NCBI RefSeq assembly: GCF_019059575.1
Contig: NW_024881613.1
Location: 1-64,000, forward strand
Reading direction: 5' to 3'
Origin: Amphibalanus amphitrite
Lineage: Eukaryota > Arthropoda > Thecostraca > Balanomorpha > Balanidae
Length of the DNA stretch: 64,000 nt
Position numbers and translations under genes: made by a program. A model generated the notes under the pieces. That model had not been told where the DNA came from. It saw nothing but the letters and a program-made list of their open reading frames with translations, and made no database searches. The first letter of the stretch is position 1. Each line of letters opens with the position of its first letter. Below are positions 10,225-21,959 of the stretch, in pieces.

Positions 10225-12480
10225 TACAGGAAGCTCCGCCTCTGAGGAAGAGTGAGCATTACTGTTAAATTCATACACACTTGCATACATTCACATGATC
10301 GCTCAGATGCCTTTCCAGCTTTCCATTCATGGTTGGGAGAAAAGTAAGCAGACTGGTCGCAGAAGTTCAACCACGCCAAAAATGGCTTACCGTCTATTAT
10401 TTTATTGTATATTGATATTTGCGAGCGACGTCTAAGCGAGATGAAAAAAATAATTCGCAAACTCACTAGAATGAATCGTTACCTACTTAGCGAATTCCAA
10501 CAGCAACTGGGAAAACACCAAGACGGGCGAGGGTTAAGTCGCAGACGATCTAACCAATATGCCCTTGCATTCTTGTCATAAGATAGCTGCATGAAACGCA
10601 TAGGAACTTCGCAAACTCACTAGAATGAATCGTTACTCAGCGGATTCCCCGGGTGCTTCGCGGATCTCGTCAACTCTTCAGGGAGTTCGCGGTTATCCTG
10701 AAGAGTCTTGTTCATCCGCGGATCCCCGCTCGTTTATCCGCGAATATACTAGACTTGATGTTCATCCGCGGAGCCACTAGGGACTCCGTGGATTCCCTAG
10801 GGACTCCGCGGATCCACCGATTTCGCAAACTCACTCTAACATGGACACAAAAACAATCGGTGCACACATCAGTATACACACAGACACACACAGACATACA
10901 AACACATATCATTGACCTTGACCTAACTTGACCTGGAATGACCCTCAGCAGCAAATATCTGGTCGGGTAGTGTGAATAAGAGGTTCTAGCTGACTTGGCA
11001 CCAGAAAACGGCATCGTTATTGGTGTATGATAAGCAGCGCACTTGATATCCAACGGTGACCAAAAACAGCAACATTTTTTAGTTTAACCTGACCTGGAAG
11101 GTCAATGACTGACCTGAGAAGGTAAAACTGGGTATCATTGGATTTGTCTCTTCCCAAAGAATCTTTTTGGTCTTACCGCGAAGCTCTATCTCCAACAGGA
11201 ACGAAATGGCGCGGGGGTGGCACCCCCCCCCCCATGTGCGTTCTAGGATGGGAAAATGGCATGTGCGGGCGAGGGTTAACATGGTAACACGCGGCACTGT
11301 TATTTCTCCTCAATCCGCCCACCATAACGAGACTGAGGTATGGTAAAACCTTGGTGACATGGCTGCACATGGGCAAACAAGACTTTGTAGATAAATAATC
11401 AGTCCTTGTCATCAGCAGTCCTTTGAAGAGGATCCGTAGCCTGCTCTGCGTCCTTCTATAGCTAATTATCCTCCCCATTCCATTGTTTCCTGTCTGGCAT
11501 TTTGGCAATGGCATCGTTGCATCCTGGAAATGTCAGTGTGCGGCAATGGAAGGCGTCTGATAGGCATCTCCTGTTATAATGTGTCTACCATTAGGTGGTT
11601 ACTGCGTATGTGGGTGGATGGAGCGAACAATCAATTGGGCTGTGATGCACTAATTGGCATTAAAAAATGACAATGGTGCTGAGAAGCTGATGTAGGTATG
11701 ATAGATAATCACATAATTAAATGATAAGGACAGAAGCCCCACTTATATGCATTTGGTTGCCAAAAAACAGAAACATGATCTCAATCCATTTCATCAAGAA
11801 CTGGTGGAATGCAGTACAGCCTCCTAACTACAGCCCCAATGCACGTCCACTACTATTTTTTTACATCCGAGTTCTTACTTTATTCGTGACACGGAACATC
11901 TTTCTCGTGTCATTTTTGTGTCTCCGCAGACGGGTGTCAATCGTCGTCCAGCGTCTGTGAGGCAGCTGACAACAGTCCGTCACTCAGCACAGACTCGGTG
12001 TGGTCCCATTAGAGTCCAACAACGCCCATCGATCTCATAAATTTCTCCCACAGCCCACTAGCGCTTGTTCGTGCCAGCCATGAGCAGCATAACAAGTGCC
12101 GGTCGCGCCTCTGCGGCGCGCCTAACGAGAGCAAACCAACGATTGGACAATTATTTATTTCCAGCGTAAAGGTGCCAACGCAAATGGTCGAATCACGTCA
12201 AGCATAGTTAGCAGAACGAACAAACGACATGCCTTGTTTTTACTCTTGGAGTTTGGACGATGGTTTTTCATCACAAAAACAATTAACATTTTCTAGCATT
12301 TAGCGAACAACTTGCATATAACTATTATGCAAGGGAAAAATGCTGAAACAGTTATGTTAATCCATATAAGTGAAATGAAGAAACATCGAATATCATATGA
12401 CGTTCATAATTGAATTAGGGTGATAGTGTTTTCCCACATAGTGCATATAGTGATTATGCATTAAAACAGTAAACCGTGGC

Positions 12481-12690
12481 GCACCAGCGTATTTGGAAAT
12501 TCCGACCTCGACGAGCATCTGTGGTAGAAAACCACCCCTTTGGTAGGGGAAACTACTGCTGTCTGATACCATTTGCACTACATGTGTCGCTATAGCTGCG
12601 ACATCTATGCATATTAAATCGCGACGTGTGTGTGCGGTGGCCGGTGATTCTTGGGTGATTCTACATTTCTGTAGTTAGCGATTAGCTAGG
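12481..12690 (-). repeat. dispersed repeat, inverted copy of 23034-23232
   Basis: Contains GTATTTGGAAATTCCGACCT, a GGTAG/CTACC stem and AGCGATTAGCTAGGGC. All match 23034-23232 in reverse orientation. The family is not identified. Confidence 0.75.
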
Positions 12691-12988
12691 GCAGCAGGGT
12701 GGATCCAGACTTTCAGTTTGAGGGTGGGCGGACTCTTGGCCGGCCCGATCCCCGGCAGTCAAAGCTGCTGAGCGGGGACCCGGGGGGGGGGGGGGAAGGA
12801 AGGTCCAATATAATGACCCAAAAGACATGCCTATTGCCCATAGGTATATACGTATGTATTGAATGGTATCAGCACTCAGCAGTGTGCCTCCTGAGATGTT
12901 AGTGATTTTTATCGATTCATCAAGTTGACGATTTTTTTTTTTGCGGATATCTTAAAAAAGGCAGCGCTCCGCGTCGGTGTTTATTTAA

Positions 12989-13892
12989 CCCTCGCCCGCA
13001 CATGGGGGGGGTGGTTGCCACCCCCCCAGGCAGTCTTTCTGCTCTGCACTCAACATTTGTAGAGCTAGAAGGCTGATTTTTCGTATAGCTGCTCGTCTAT
13101 CCTTTCTTGATGTCCACTGAAAATTTCAAATTTCTGTGATTTTTGGTTTCGGAGATATGACCTTGTTTTTCAGGTCATGTCATGACCCAAATGGCCAATT
13201 CTCAACATCTTGCGTTTGCCATGGGCCTTGTGAGCTTTTGACACCCTGATTTCGGCCTTTTTTGCCAGTCTTACCTCCCACCTATCATGAAACATGTTGT
13301 TCGACGATGTACAGGGGTCAAGGTCAGGGTCAAGGTCAACCTAGGTCATCTAAGATAATTGCGTTTTAGGCAAGCTGAATTTACTTTTTGTGAAGTTTTT
13401 TTGACTGCATTTTTGGTAAAAGCTTCTCAGATCGTGATTTCATGTGATATGGACCCAAAAACAATCGGTGCACACATCAGTATACACACAGACACACACA
13501 GACATACAAACACATATAATTGACCTTGACCTAACTTGACCTGAAATGACCTCAGCAGCAAAATTCTGGTCGGATAGTGTGACAAAAAGGTTCTAGCTGG
13601 CTTGGCACCAGAAAACAGCATCGTCATCGGTATTTGATAAGCAGCGCACTTGATATCCAACGGTGACCCAAAACAGCAACATTTTTTAGTTTGACCTGAC
13701 CTGGAAGGTCAATGACTGACCTGAGAAGGTAAAACTGGGTATCATTGGATTCGTCTCTTCCCAAAGAATCTTTTTGGTCTTTACTGCTAAGCTCTATCTC
13801 CAACAGGAACGAAATGGCGCGGGGGGGTGGCAACCACCCCCCCCCCCCCCATGTGCGTTCTAGGATGGGAAAATGGCATGTGCGGGCGAGGG
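12989..13892 (+). mobile_element. TTAA element P2, complete 904-bp copy
   Basis: The termini CCCTCGCCCGCACATG and CATGTGCGGGCGAGGG are exact inverted repeats between TTAA duplications (12985-12988, 13893-13896). Just inside each end a G-run and C-run surround a TGGTTGCCA-type loop. I count about 13 AGGTCA/TGACCT words, including TCAAGGTCA. There is no open frame for a transposase, so it is non-autonomous. CCCT ends plus TTAA are typical of piggyBac. Confidence 0.9.
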
Positions 13893-14101
13893 TTAATAAC
13901 CTTTAGCTTTAACTTTACCAATACCAATACAAACCAATACATACTATATATGCCTATAGGCAATAGGTGTGGCATCATATTGGACCTTTCTTCCCCCCCC
14001 CCCCCCGCTCAGCAACCGGACTGCCAGGGATCGGGCCGGCCATGAGTTACCCCACGCCCACCCTTAACCAGGGATGCGGAGTCGTGGACATTTCAGACGG
14101 T

Positions 14102-14192
14102 TCCGACTCCGGCTCCGGCTCCGAGTGAAATGCCATGGCGGCTCCGGCTCCGGCTCCGGCTCCGAGTAAAATGGTCCGGCGGCTCCGGCTCC
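14102..14192 (+). repeat. GGCTCC hexamer array (left)
   Basis: Short runs of GGCTCC/GACTCC separated by GAGTRAAATG spacers. An inverted partner lies at 15331-15421. Confidence 0.85.
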
Positions 14193-14301
14193 AATACTCA
14201 GTACATTTTAAATACCTACGGGTGGCAGAAAAAAGAAGATGGGATTGGTGCACGTTGCTTCTGCATTTGCATAACTTAAGGCTATTTTCATATTTTGAAT
14301 A

Positions 14302-15239
14302 GGGGAAGCGGGGGTAACACCGCCACTGTGGGAAACACCGCCACCCCATCTGGCGGCGAAAGTATGAAATGTGAAGTGTAAAAATCCGTTATTTCCTATT
14401 AACCGCACGAAGGAAAGCGTCTTCTGATTTGTGTTCCGGTGTTTCAGTGTAATCGAAGCTCAATGTGGGCATTTAAAGAAAAATGCACATTCTCTTATAT
14501 AAATTCGATGAGTTGGGAGCACTTTTGAATGTCTTTAAGTAGAGACTCATTTTGATTTACTTGATTACATCGAAAAATAACTGATCGGCTTTGTCCAGTA
14601 AGATAGGTTTGCTTGAACCGTGTAGTACATTCTTGCCGCTGGCGATTTTTGCTTGTGATCACTTATTGGGGAACACCGCCACCCCGTGGCGGTGTTACCC
14701 CAATTGAGGTTGCGGTGTTTCCTGTTTGTAGCGTGATAAGTGATGAAACTCCAAAGACACGCTTTATTTATGTTCGTAGATGTTACTAAGTGGGGAAAAA
14801 GCAGCTTATTTGATTTTTTACTTTATATTTTTCATGCATCCCGACCAAGCACTTGCCAGCTGTATAAAACTGGCAAACAGCTGATGAACCTATACCTATT
14901 TAGGTATCCATTACCGATTATTTGCGAAAATTACCACTTACGGACAGGAAACTCATCGCACGCGATCTTTGAACAATTAAAAGCTTTCGTAGGAATGGGT
15001 TGGGTTAACATCAACACCGGTGGCGGGGTTACCCACACAATTTGTAGGCAGCAAATATGCAAGGTATTTTTAAAAGTCGTGATACATGAAAACCTTTTAG
15101 GAGCATGCAAAATAAGTACCTAAAACACGTGAGAAAATGTTTAAATATTGTAGCCAAGACAATAACTACCAAGAGACTTCACACATATTCTCTCATTATG
15201 GCGAAAAGCTTAGCGGGACGGTGTTACCCCCGCTTCCCC
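14302..15239. mobile_element. TA-flanked element U, 938 bp
   Basis: GGGGAAGCGGGGGTAACACC at the left end is matched by its complement at the right end, with TA on both sides (14300-14301, 15240-15241). The internal words CACCGCCACCCC and GGTGGCGGGGTTACCC recur several times in both orientations. A pogo-like origin is possible but no transposase is present. Confidence 0.8.
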
Positions 15240-15330
15240 TACCGTATTTCTTACTGCCTGGAACTGTAAGTTCAAGGCAGTTTGGTTTGACAAACCGAAC
15301 GAGGTCAATATTTGTTTCCTCTTTTTGACA

Positions 15331-15421
15331 GCTCCGGCCCTGGCTCCGGCTCCGAACTATATTGTTTCACAGCTTCGGCTCCGGCTCCGGGCAAAATATG
15401 CCGGCTCCGGCTCCGGCTCCG
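15331..15421 (+). repeat. GGCTCC hexamer array (right)
   Basis: GGCTCCGGCTCC runs separated by short AT-containing spacers, inside the right end of J. Confidence 0.85.
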
Positions 15422-15483
15422 CACCCCGGCCCTGCCTCAAACCGAAAGTCTGGATCCACCCTGGTGCCCTAGCTGGGTTACGG

Positions 15484-16032
15484 ACAAAAGTACGTATCGC
15501 TAAAGTACGTAGGACAAAAGTACGTAAACAAAAGTACGTAGGATTAAAGTACGTATCGCAAAAGTACGTACAGTATAAAGTACGTATGGACAAAAGTACG
15601 TCAGGGACAAAAGTACGTATCGCAGAAATACGTACAATATAAAGTACGTATGGACAAAAGTACGTCAAGGACAAAAGTACGTATCGCAGAAGTACGTACA
15701 GTATAAAGTACGTATGGACAAAAGTACGTCAGGGACAAAAGTACGTATCGCAAAAGTACGTAGGGTATAAAGTACGTATGGACAAAAGTACGTCAGGGAC
15801 AAAAGTACGTATCGCAAAAGTACGTAGGGTATAAAGTACGTATGGACAAAAGTACGTCACGGACAAAAGTACGTATAGCTAATGTACGTAGGGTAAAAAG
15901 TACGTATGGACAAAAGTACGTCACGGACAAAAGTACGTATCGCAGAAGTACGTAGGGTATAAAGTACGTATGGACAAAAGTACGTCACGTACAAAAGCCT
16001 ACGCATAGCAAATGTACGTAGGGTATAAAGTA
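15484..16032 (+). repeat. AAAGTACGTA satellite array, 64-bp higher-order unit
   Basis: Four monomers of 15-17 bp, each with AAAGTACGTA/C, form a 64-bp unit (variable ends ATGGAC, CAGGGAC, ATCGC, AGGGTAT) repeated about seven times from 15575. The array resumes at 22150 after insertion of L. Frames through it encode repetitive peptide only and are not genes. Confidence 0.9.
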
Positions 16033-16514
16033 GGGTAGCCTTGAGCAAGACGCCACAGATAATTTATTTTGCTACATAGGTACCTACTACCTACTTTTGT
16101 CTCACATCACCTGGAAGGCCAAATTTGTGCTCAATGTGTTCTTTGGACATTTTACTTTAAATTCCACCCCTCAAATTCATTCACTTATGATCGGACTCCC
16201 AGCTAGCAAGTGCTTTGTGAGGCAACTGCAAATGGGGCATTTTCCCCAACCCCAGGGCAAAACACCCCACGGCCTGAGGCAAGAAGCCCCATGGCATACA
16301 CTAGATCAGTGGTCGGCAGGTCATTCGGGGTCGTGCCCCCTTTTTGGGCGCCAGGCAGGGCCATTGCCCCCACCTACCAGACCCCATTGCTGACACAACT
16401 ATGTTTACTGAAATTCCATACCGTCCTGGAACTCTTTGGGTATTTGTGCATTTCCAATGCATCAAATTTAAAACATGACACTTCCTCCACAAAACATTTA
16501 ATGCCTATATCCCA

Positions 16515-16667
16515 GTAGCGGCGGAACACCTTCAATTAAGGGGGAGGGGGGAGCACTGCCGACCTTTGGTCCCATTCTTTCCATGCAACGCCCATAGGGC
16601 TAATGTTAAAATGCAAAAATCAAAGGGTGCACGGTGCCCCGGTGCCCTCCCCGTTCCGCCGCCTATG
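16515..16667. mobile_element. small hAT-like MITE
   Basis: TAGCGGCGGAAC at the left and GTTCCGCCGCCTA at the right lie between direct repeats CTATATCCCA (16505-16514, 16668-16677). This fits an 8-bp hAT duplication extended by chance. Confidence 0.8.
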
Positions 16668-16721
16668 CTATATCCCATTTAACCCTTGTACGTATAGGGG
16701 CGGCGGGTGGTTTTTCGTTAA

Positions 16722-17609
16722 CCCTATTAGTGGCAGGCTCCTGGCTACCCCATATTAGTGGCAGGGGGGGGGGGGCTGTTTACGACCCCCCCCCCCCTTG
16801 ATATCTCGAGATCTAACCGGCCGATTTTCAAAATTCAAACGGCATTCGATTTGGCTCAAGGAGATCTACATTTCTAAAAAAAATAAAATTAAAAAATGTC
16901 AATAGTGGGGTAGAGGGGGGTAAAAACGGGCAAATTGCAGATACATTTTAGACTGTTTATCACGGCCAGGTTTCTGAACCAATCTTAACGCAACTTTTGC
17001 CGATCGATAGAGAATGAACCAGGAATTCACATGGATCCTAAAAATATGCATTTTCAAAAATCATAGGCGGATACAGATCATTGAGATTGGGGGTACACAA
17101 AAAGTATAGTAAATAAGGTTTTTGTTGGTACTGTTTCTAAAAAGGGTGGCAATGGTCTTGTTATGTTACAATTTTCTTATGAGAGAACGACTAAAATTGT
17201 ATTGGTCATGCATAGGCGGTGTCAGGGCACCTATGTTGGGAGGTAAAAAATAACCCCCCTATTTGGACGCCTGGATCCGCCTATTATAGCAAAAACGTGT
17301 CAAAAGAGGATGCACAATGACTTTGTATATGTTATCACATGATACCTTTCATTCACTGTCGTAAAACTGGTGCAGCATCGTGATCTTCGCCCAAATGACT
17401 CGCTTCACGAATAGGACCCCCCGATTCCCAGTGCTCTGGAGCCGCCCCTGGTAAAGTTATGAACTTGAAATTTTCAGGGAATGTGCCCAATTTAGTTTTA
17501 GGAAAAGTCAGAAAATTTCAGCATCATAGCTTCAGCGGTTTCGGACTTCGGAGATATTCCCGAAAAACCTGAGGGGTGGATAAAAACAACCCCCCTGCCA
17601 CTAATAGGG
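16722..17609 (+). mobile_element. TTAA element T, 888 bp
   Basis: CCCTATTAGTGGCAGG and CCTGCCACTAATAGGG are perfect inverted ends between TTAA duplications. Long G and C runs lie inside the left end (16767-16797). Unlike the P and R families it is not rich in AGGTCA. A small ATAGGCGG...CCGCCTAT insert lies at about 17064-17284. Confidence 0.85.
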
Positions 17610-17701
17610 TTAAAAGCTCACGTAAAAGGCATTGGATCACGACCAAATTGTACCCTCGAGCCCATCATTTTTTTTTTTTTTTCACCAGCCCGGAAAATAT
17701 G

Positions 17702-17902
17702 ACCTGAGACCAGTTTTACCAACAGAAAAATAACCGCCTGCCGGAATTTTTGCCTCAAGACCGCTTCACATACGGAGCGTAAACGCGATGGGCTCGTAAG
17801 CGGATAGGGCTTTACCGTTTACGCTCCATATGTGAAACGATCTTTAGGCAAAAATTCCGGCAGGCGGCTATTTTTCTGTTGGTAAAACTGGCCTCTGGAC
17901 CC
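17702..17902. repeat. long hairpin with arms of about 78 bp
   Basis: CAGTTTTACCAACAGAAAAA and the following ACCGCCTGCCGGAATTTTTG are mirrored at 17830-17893, with a loop of about 30 bases containing GATGGGCTCGTAAGC. It lies in S between T and R1. It is probably a hairpin MITE. Confidence 0.8.
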
Positions 17903-18043
17903 ATAATGACCGTTGGCTTATGAGCTTTTTATGGAGATCATCTTGAGCCATAAAATCTCACTTCAAGAAGTTATAGCGGGTCCCGATTTTCTCGACACTT
18001 ATCATTGCCCTCTTGAATGAGACGGAATGACCAAGGACCTTAA

Positions 18044-19082
18044 CCCTCGCCCTGGCAGGGGGGGTCGATGCGACCCCCCCCCCCTAAGGTTTTTCGAAGA
18101 TAGCGTAAAAACGGCGGCGCGCAGCGCCGCCAAATTTGGCACAGCCTATGGGGCAACCTTTTTACATATGACCTGAAAATTTCAGGTCCGGGTGACCTTG
18201 GGTCAGGTCACCAGGTCAGAAAAACCGGTACAAGGTCATGGTCAAATTTCAATTTTCTTTTTGCACCTGTCCAACTCACAGTTTTTCACTGATTTCCTTC
18301 AAACTTTCAGGATGTGCTAAGTTCACCGAGTTGTATAACATATAGTTCGGGTTTTTTGAGGTCACTGACCTGAGGTCAGTTAGAGGTCATTACGTCGTAA
18401 TGTTAAGCCTATGGGAAAATACTAAATTCGGAAAATACTGGAGATATCCGCTTCGTTCTATCATTTTTGTGCTTTGAAACCACAGTACTTAACAGCAGGT
18501 CACTTGGTGCTTCTTTGTTTGGTGTACTTATCCATGGGTCTGGTCAAATGAGGTCAACTGAGGTCAAACGACGTTTTTGCCAATAACCTGGCACACAATG
18601 ACGCTAGAGCTTAAAAAATGGCATCATTGTGTTCCTGGTGATTAGCCGAATCGAATGATATACGATATGACGCAATTTGGTTAAGTTGAACTTAATTTAT
18701 TAATTTAAGTTTACTTAAAATTTAAGAAAAACTATAAGTACACTTAAGCAAGCTAAAAAGTATATCATTCGACGCGCCTTGACGTGCTGAGTTCACTGGT
18801 GCCTTTCTTTTTGCTCTATCTTAATTAGATCAAAAGTTATAAGCGAAAAACTTTTGACCTGTTTTTAGCGAAATTTTTACATTTATACCCCCCAAAACCC
18901 CCCTAAATATTGACCTAGAGCAACCAAATTTGCACAGGGGCGAGAACTCCAGGGGGCCCACCTACCTACCAAATTTGGTGTTTCTAGGTGCCATAGGAGC
19001 CAATCGCGAGGGGGGGGGTCGCATCGACCCCCCCCCCCCCCTGCCAGGCCGTGTTATGAAAAATGCCCTGCCAGGGCGAGGG
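18044..19082 (+). mobile_element. TTAA element R1, 1039 bp
   Basis: CCCTCGCCCTGGCAGGG and CCCTGCCAGGGCGAGGG end the element between TTAA duplications (18040-18043, 19083-19086). A hairpin of G-run, TCGATGCGA and C-run is present at both ends. The body has about 16 AGGTCA/TGACCT words. It is about 98% identical by eye to R2 at 58630-59665 and is non-autonomous. Confidence 0.9.
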
Positions 19083-19425
19083 TTAAAAATGGGCAGCAGC
19101 GGCTTCCTATGGTCACGGGTAGCACGCTCGTCTTTTTTATGCACAGCTCCATATCAGAGTCCGAGAGGCCGCGGGGGTCCGATCGACTCCTCCCCCTTAC
19201 GGCGGCTGTTGAAACGCCAACAGACGGGCGACGGTTAAAAGTTGCAGCTGCTTTTGAACGACTGTACGGAGGGGTGAGATGGTGAGGCGAGCAGGTACAT
19301 ACGTGAAAGTTGGTATCTAATCAATAGTGTGCTGTGCCTTTGGCCTGGGCTAATCTTTGAACCCTGGGATGCAACAGTCACGATGGCTCCATCACTGGAG
19401 CTACAAACTCTAAAAAGATAGGCTG

Positions 19426-21959
19426 CAGGGGCGTCGTTTTGTATAGGCCTGGTAGGGCCCGAGCCCTACCAATGTTTATTTGGGCCCTACCAGTGTTCGC
19501 TGAGCTCTATCAATCTTTTGTCACTTGGTAAAAAATCAAAATAAACAGATAAGCAAATAAGCATATATGTACATTCGTCACAGATGTGTGTGGCCTGTGG
19601 GCCGTAGGAGCTGCTGTCGCGAACCCTTCGCAAGCCGGCAGGGGATTCTTAGGGAACGGCAAGGTGTCCTCACTCCTCAGGCCGGCAAAGGGTCTTCAGA
19701 GGCCGGCAGCACCTTCAGAAGTTCAGTGGGGTCCTTAGAGAACGGCACGGTACTCTCAGACTCCGGTGGGATCCTCAGAATTGCCGGTGTGGGCCACGCA
19801 AAAGTCACTGGTGGGTGTCCGTCAGATGCATATGTGTGACCTCGGCTCTGAGGGCCTATTGGTGGCCTCTGAGGGCCCTTACCGGCCTATTAGGAGCCGG
19901 CTCTACGAGCTGCATGCCCGCCTGTGATGGTCCAACACCAATTCTCTTAGGGCCCCAATAACTGTGAGGAGTGCCTCTGATAGCCCACACCGGCGTTTCT
20001 GAGAGCCCACGCCGGCGTTTCTGAGGCCCCTTCTCCCCCAGTTCTGAGGGTCTTCATCAGAGGCTCCTAAGGCCCTACACCAGCGACTCTGACGGCTCCA
20101 CTGAGTCCACACTGGTGACTCTGAGGGTCCCAGTGGCGTCTGAGAATACTATTCTGGTCTAAAGGGACCCCCTCGGCGCTCCTGAAGGCACCACCGACCT
20201 CTGGGCTCTGAGGTCCCCTTGTCGTCCTATGAAGGGCCCGCACCAGCACTCAGCTCAGCAGCTCTAAGGGTCCCACGCATATCTGTGATGGCCATAAACC
20301 AGTGTATCTGAGGGCCCCGAAACGGCGCTTAAGAGGGCCCTCACCGGCGACTGTGCAGGTCCCATTCCGGCGCCTCTGAAAGCCCCACCAATGCGCCCTC
20401 AGAGCCAAGGCCATCAATGGGCCCTCAGAGGCCAGCAAGAGATTCTCAGAGACCGTGAGGGGCAGGCTGGTAAGGGGCCCTTGGCGGCCTCTTAGGGCCT
20501 TAACTGGTGACAAGGGCTCTAAGAAGCCGGCGTGGGGCACTTACGAAGATCTTAATACGCCACTTAGGGGCCCATGAGATGCTCTGACGAGCCCTGTGGG
20601 GTCCCTTTGAGACGAAATATGGCCAGCGTGGACCCTCAGCGGCCGATTGGCGCCGCAGGGACCCGAAGGGCCCCCTGGACCCGCTGGGAGGGGCACGCGC
20701 CCCCTGTGCCCCCCCCCCCCCACTTGGCTACGCCACTGGAATCTATCATGCTATGTGATCTCTGCAAGATGTATCCCCCGTTTGCTGACACTGCAGAGAA
20801 AAGGCAAGCTCGAAAGGAGGCTTAGCGGGGTGTTTGGCCCCTTATCGAATATCTAGAAGATATCATTGACTTGTCACCGTAAAGGAATTGTGGGCGTCAC
20901 ACGTTGACACTAAGGGACACCGTGCCGAGTTGCGCAAGTGGAAGTGCAGTGCACACCGAGTAACGGCCACTGGTTACATTTTGGTATGCCGACGGGGCTC
21001 TGCTTGTCAACTTTCTAAAACAGGGGCGCACAATTGATGATGTGCGTCCATTCGATAGACATCGAGGAGAGGCTATAGGGAAGCTGACATAAAGTGTGCA
21101 ACTGATCCACGGCCACGCACCTGCGTACTTGCGCGGGGTGACGATAAGTTAAGTGATGAAATGTGGCTTCGAGTTGTTGTCGCATCCACTTTTTTTCCGA
21201 ACCCTGCACCCTCTGGTTGCCACCTCTTCCCCAACATAAGGAAATTAGCAGTGGCAGCTTCGCTGACTGCAGGGAGACTAAAGCAGCCGTCTTGGACGTG
21301 GGATGGGTCCAAAACCCAATTGATTATGGAGACTTTGAGGGCTCTCCCGAAGGCCGAAGCGCTGCGCGAAATGTGTTTGTCTTAGCGGTGGTTATTTGAA
21401 TAAATGAACTTTTTTGTCTAATAAGTCGATGACGTATCTCTCTGCTTCTTCATGGTCGGGCATGTAACTTTCTGAATGCCGGCTTGTACCGTCATCCTTT
21501 TATTTTGGCAAGCAGGTCTTTCTAATTATCGTGGTGTTTCGAGACCTCGTTAGTTGTCGAACCCTGCGATTGGCGTGGGCCTTCAAAGCCGTTCCTGGCC
21601 CCGTAGCCGTCTTTTTCATTCGGCTTGGGCCATCAGAACCGTCCCTGGCCCCTTTCAGCACAGCCGTGCTTTTAAGTCGGCGTGGGCCTCTTTCAGAATG
21701 GCGTGCATTCCTCCGACACTATTATAACTGCCTATTTAACTGCACGTTTTGTGCATGGAGCTCGTTGAGCACCTAGACTTCCAAAATGTTTTTTTTTTAA
21801 TTTTGGTTTGTCTTGTCAATGACCAGGGCGAAAAAATAAGTGGCCGAAATCCGATGAGAAAGGCAGATTTGGGGGTACCCTACCTTTTAAGCCCCGCCAC
21901 ATGTGGCCGGCCGCCGCCTTTGGGCCCTACCAATCATTTTCGGAAAACGACACCCCTAT
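19426..21959. mobile_element. inverted-repeat element Q (hAT-like ends)
   Basis: CAGGGGCGTCGTTTT, followed by TGGTAGGGCCC, faces the complement of AGGGGTGTCGTTTT and TGGTAGGGCCC at the right. The target duplication is unclear. It encloses the GC-rich minisatellite and, at 20725-20745, a lone hAT-like end (complement of CAGTGGCGTAGCCAAGTGGG). Confidence 0.6.
19600..20690. repeat. GC-rich degenerate minisatellite with orientation switches
   Basis: Units of about 25-35 bp are built on CTCTGAGGGCCC...ACCGGCG. They run as the complement (CCTCAGAGGCCGG) from 19670-19840, forward to about 20370, then as the complement again to about 20490. Reading frames here are by-products. Confidence 0.75.

Larger units (their letters stand above)
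8557..10533 (+). mobile_element. TTAA element Y inserted at the centre of X
   Basis: It is flanked by TTAA at 8553-8556 and 10534-10537. The left end TCCGCGCCCCGTC resembles the complement of the right end, CCCTCGCCCGTC. A C-run at 8587 and AGGTCA-rich DNA (8700-9030) place it in the same superfamily as AA1/AA2. It is interrupted by W. Confidence 0.75.
8254..10841. mobile_element. foldback element X with arms of about 300 bp, split by Y
   Basis: The ends are TGTTAGAGTGAGTTTGCGAA and its complement. TGGA is present on both sides (8250-8253, 10842-10845) and single in copy P2, so this is a clean insertion. The left arm (8254-8556) and right arm (10534-10841) are inverted copies, over 90% alike by eye, meeting at a central GCGACTTAAGTCGC. 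The arms repeat ATCCGCGGAT-like words. A further copy of its inner motif TCGCAAACTCACTAGAATGA lies at 10452. Confidence 0.85.
7786..11275 (+). mobile_element. TTAA element P1 (piggyBac-like, non-autonomous), split by insertions
   Basis: The ends are CCCTCGCCCGCACATG and its complement before GGGTTAA. Halves at 7786-8253 and 10842-11275 match the uninterrupted copy P2 at 12989-13892. The interruption is element X. The right target site is TTAA, but the left flank reads GCCA, so the left duplication has decayed or been rearranged. G-run/C-run hairpins lie just inside both ends, and the body is rich in TGACCT/AGGTCA. Confidence 0.85.
12695..15463. mobile_element. composite hAT-like inverted-repeat element J
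   Basis: CAGGGTGGATCCAGACTTTC at 12695 faces its near complement ending at 15463. Inside are P2, the TA element U and two GGCTCC arrays. A second internal inverted pair (about 12725-12870 versus 13950-14062) surrounds P2, and CAGGGATGCGGAGTC at 14069 looks like another hAT-type end. J may therefore be two related elements side by side. No transposase is seen. Confidence 0.6.
16683..19234 (+). mobile_element. TTAA element S, interrupted by T and R1
   Basis: TTAA lies at 16679-16682 and 19235-19238. The left end CCCTTGTACGTATAGGGG is followed at once by T. The right part, with TCACGGGTAGCACGCTCGTC, is homologous to the right part of B1 (34133-35041). The right end reads CAGACGGGCGACGG. Its own sequence is about 0.6 kb. 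Confidence 0.65.
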
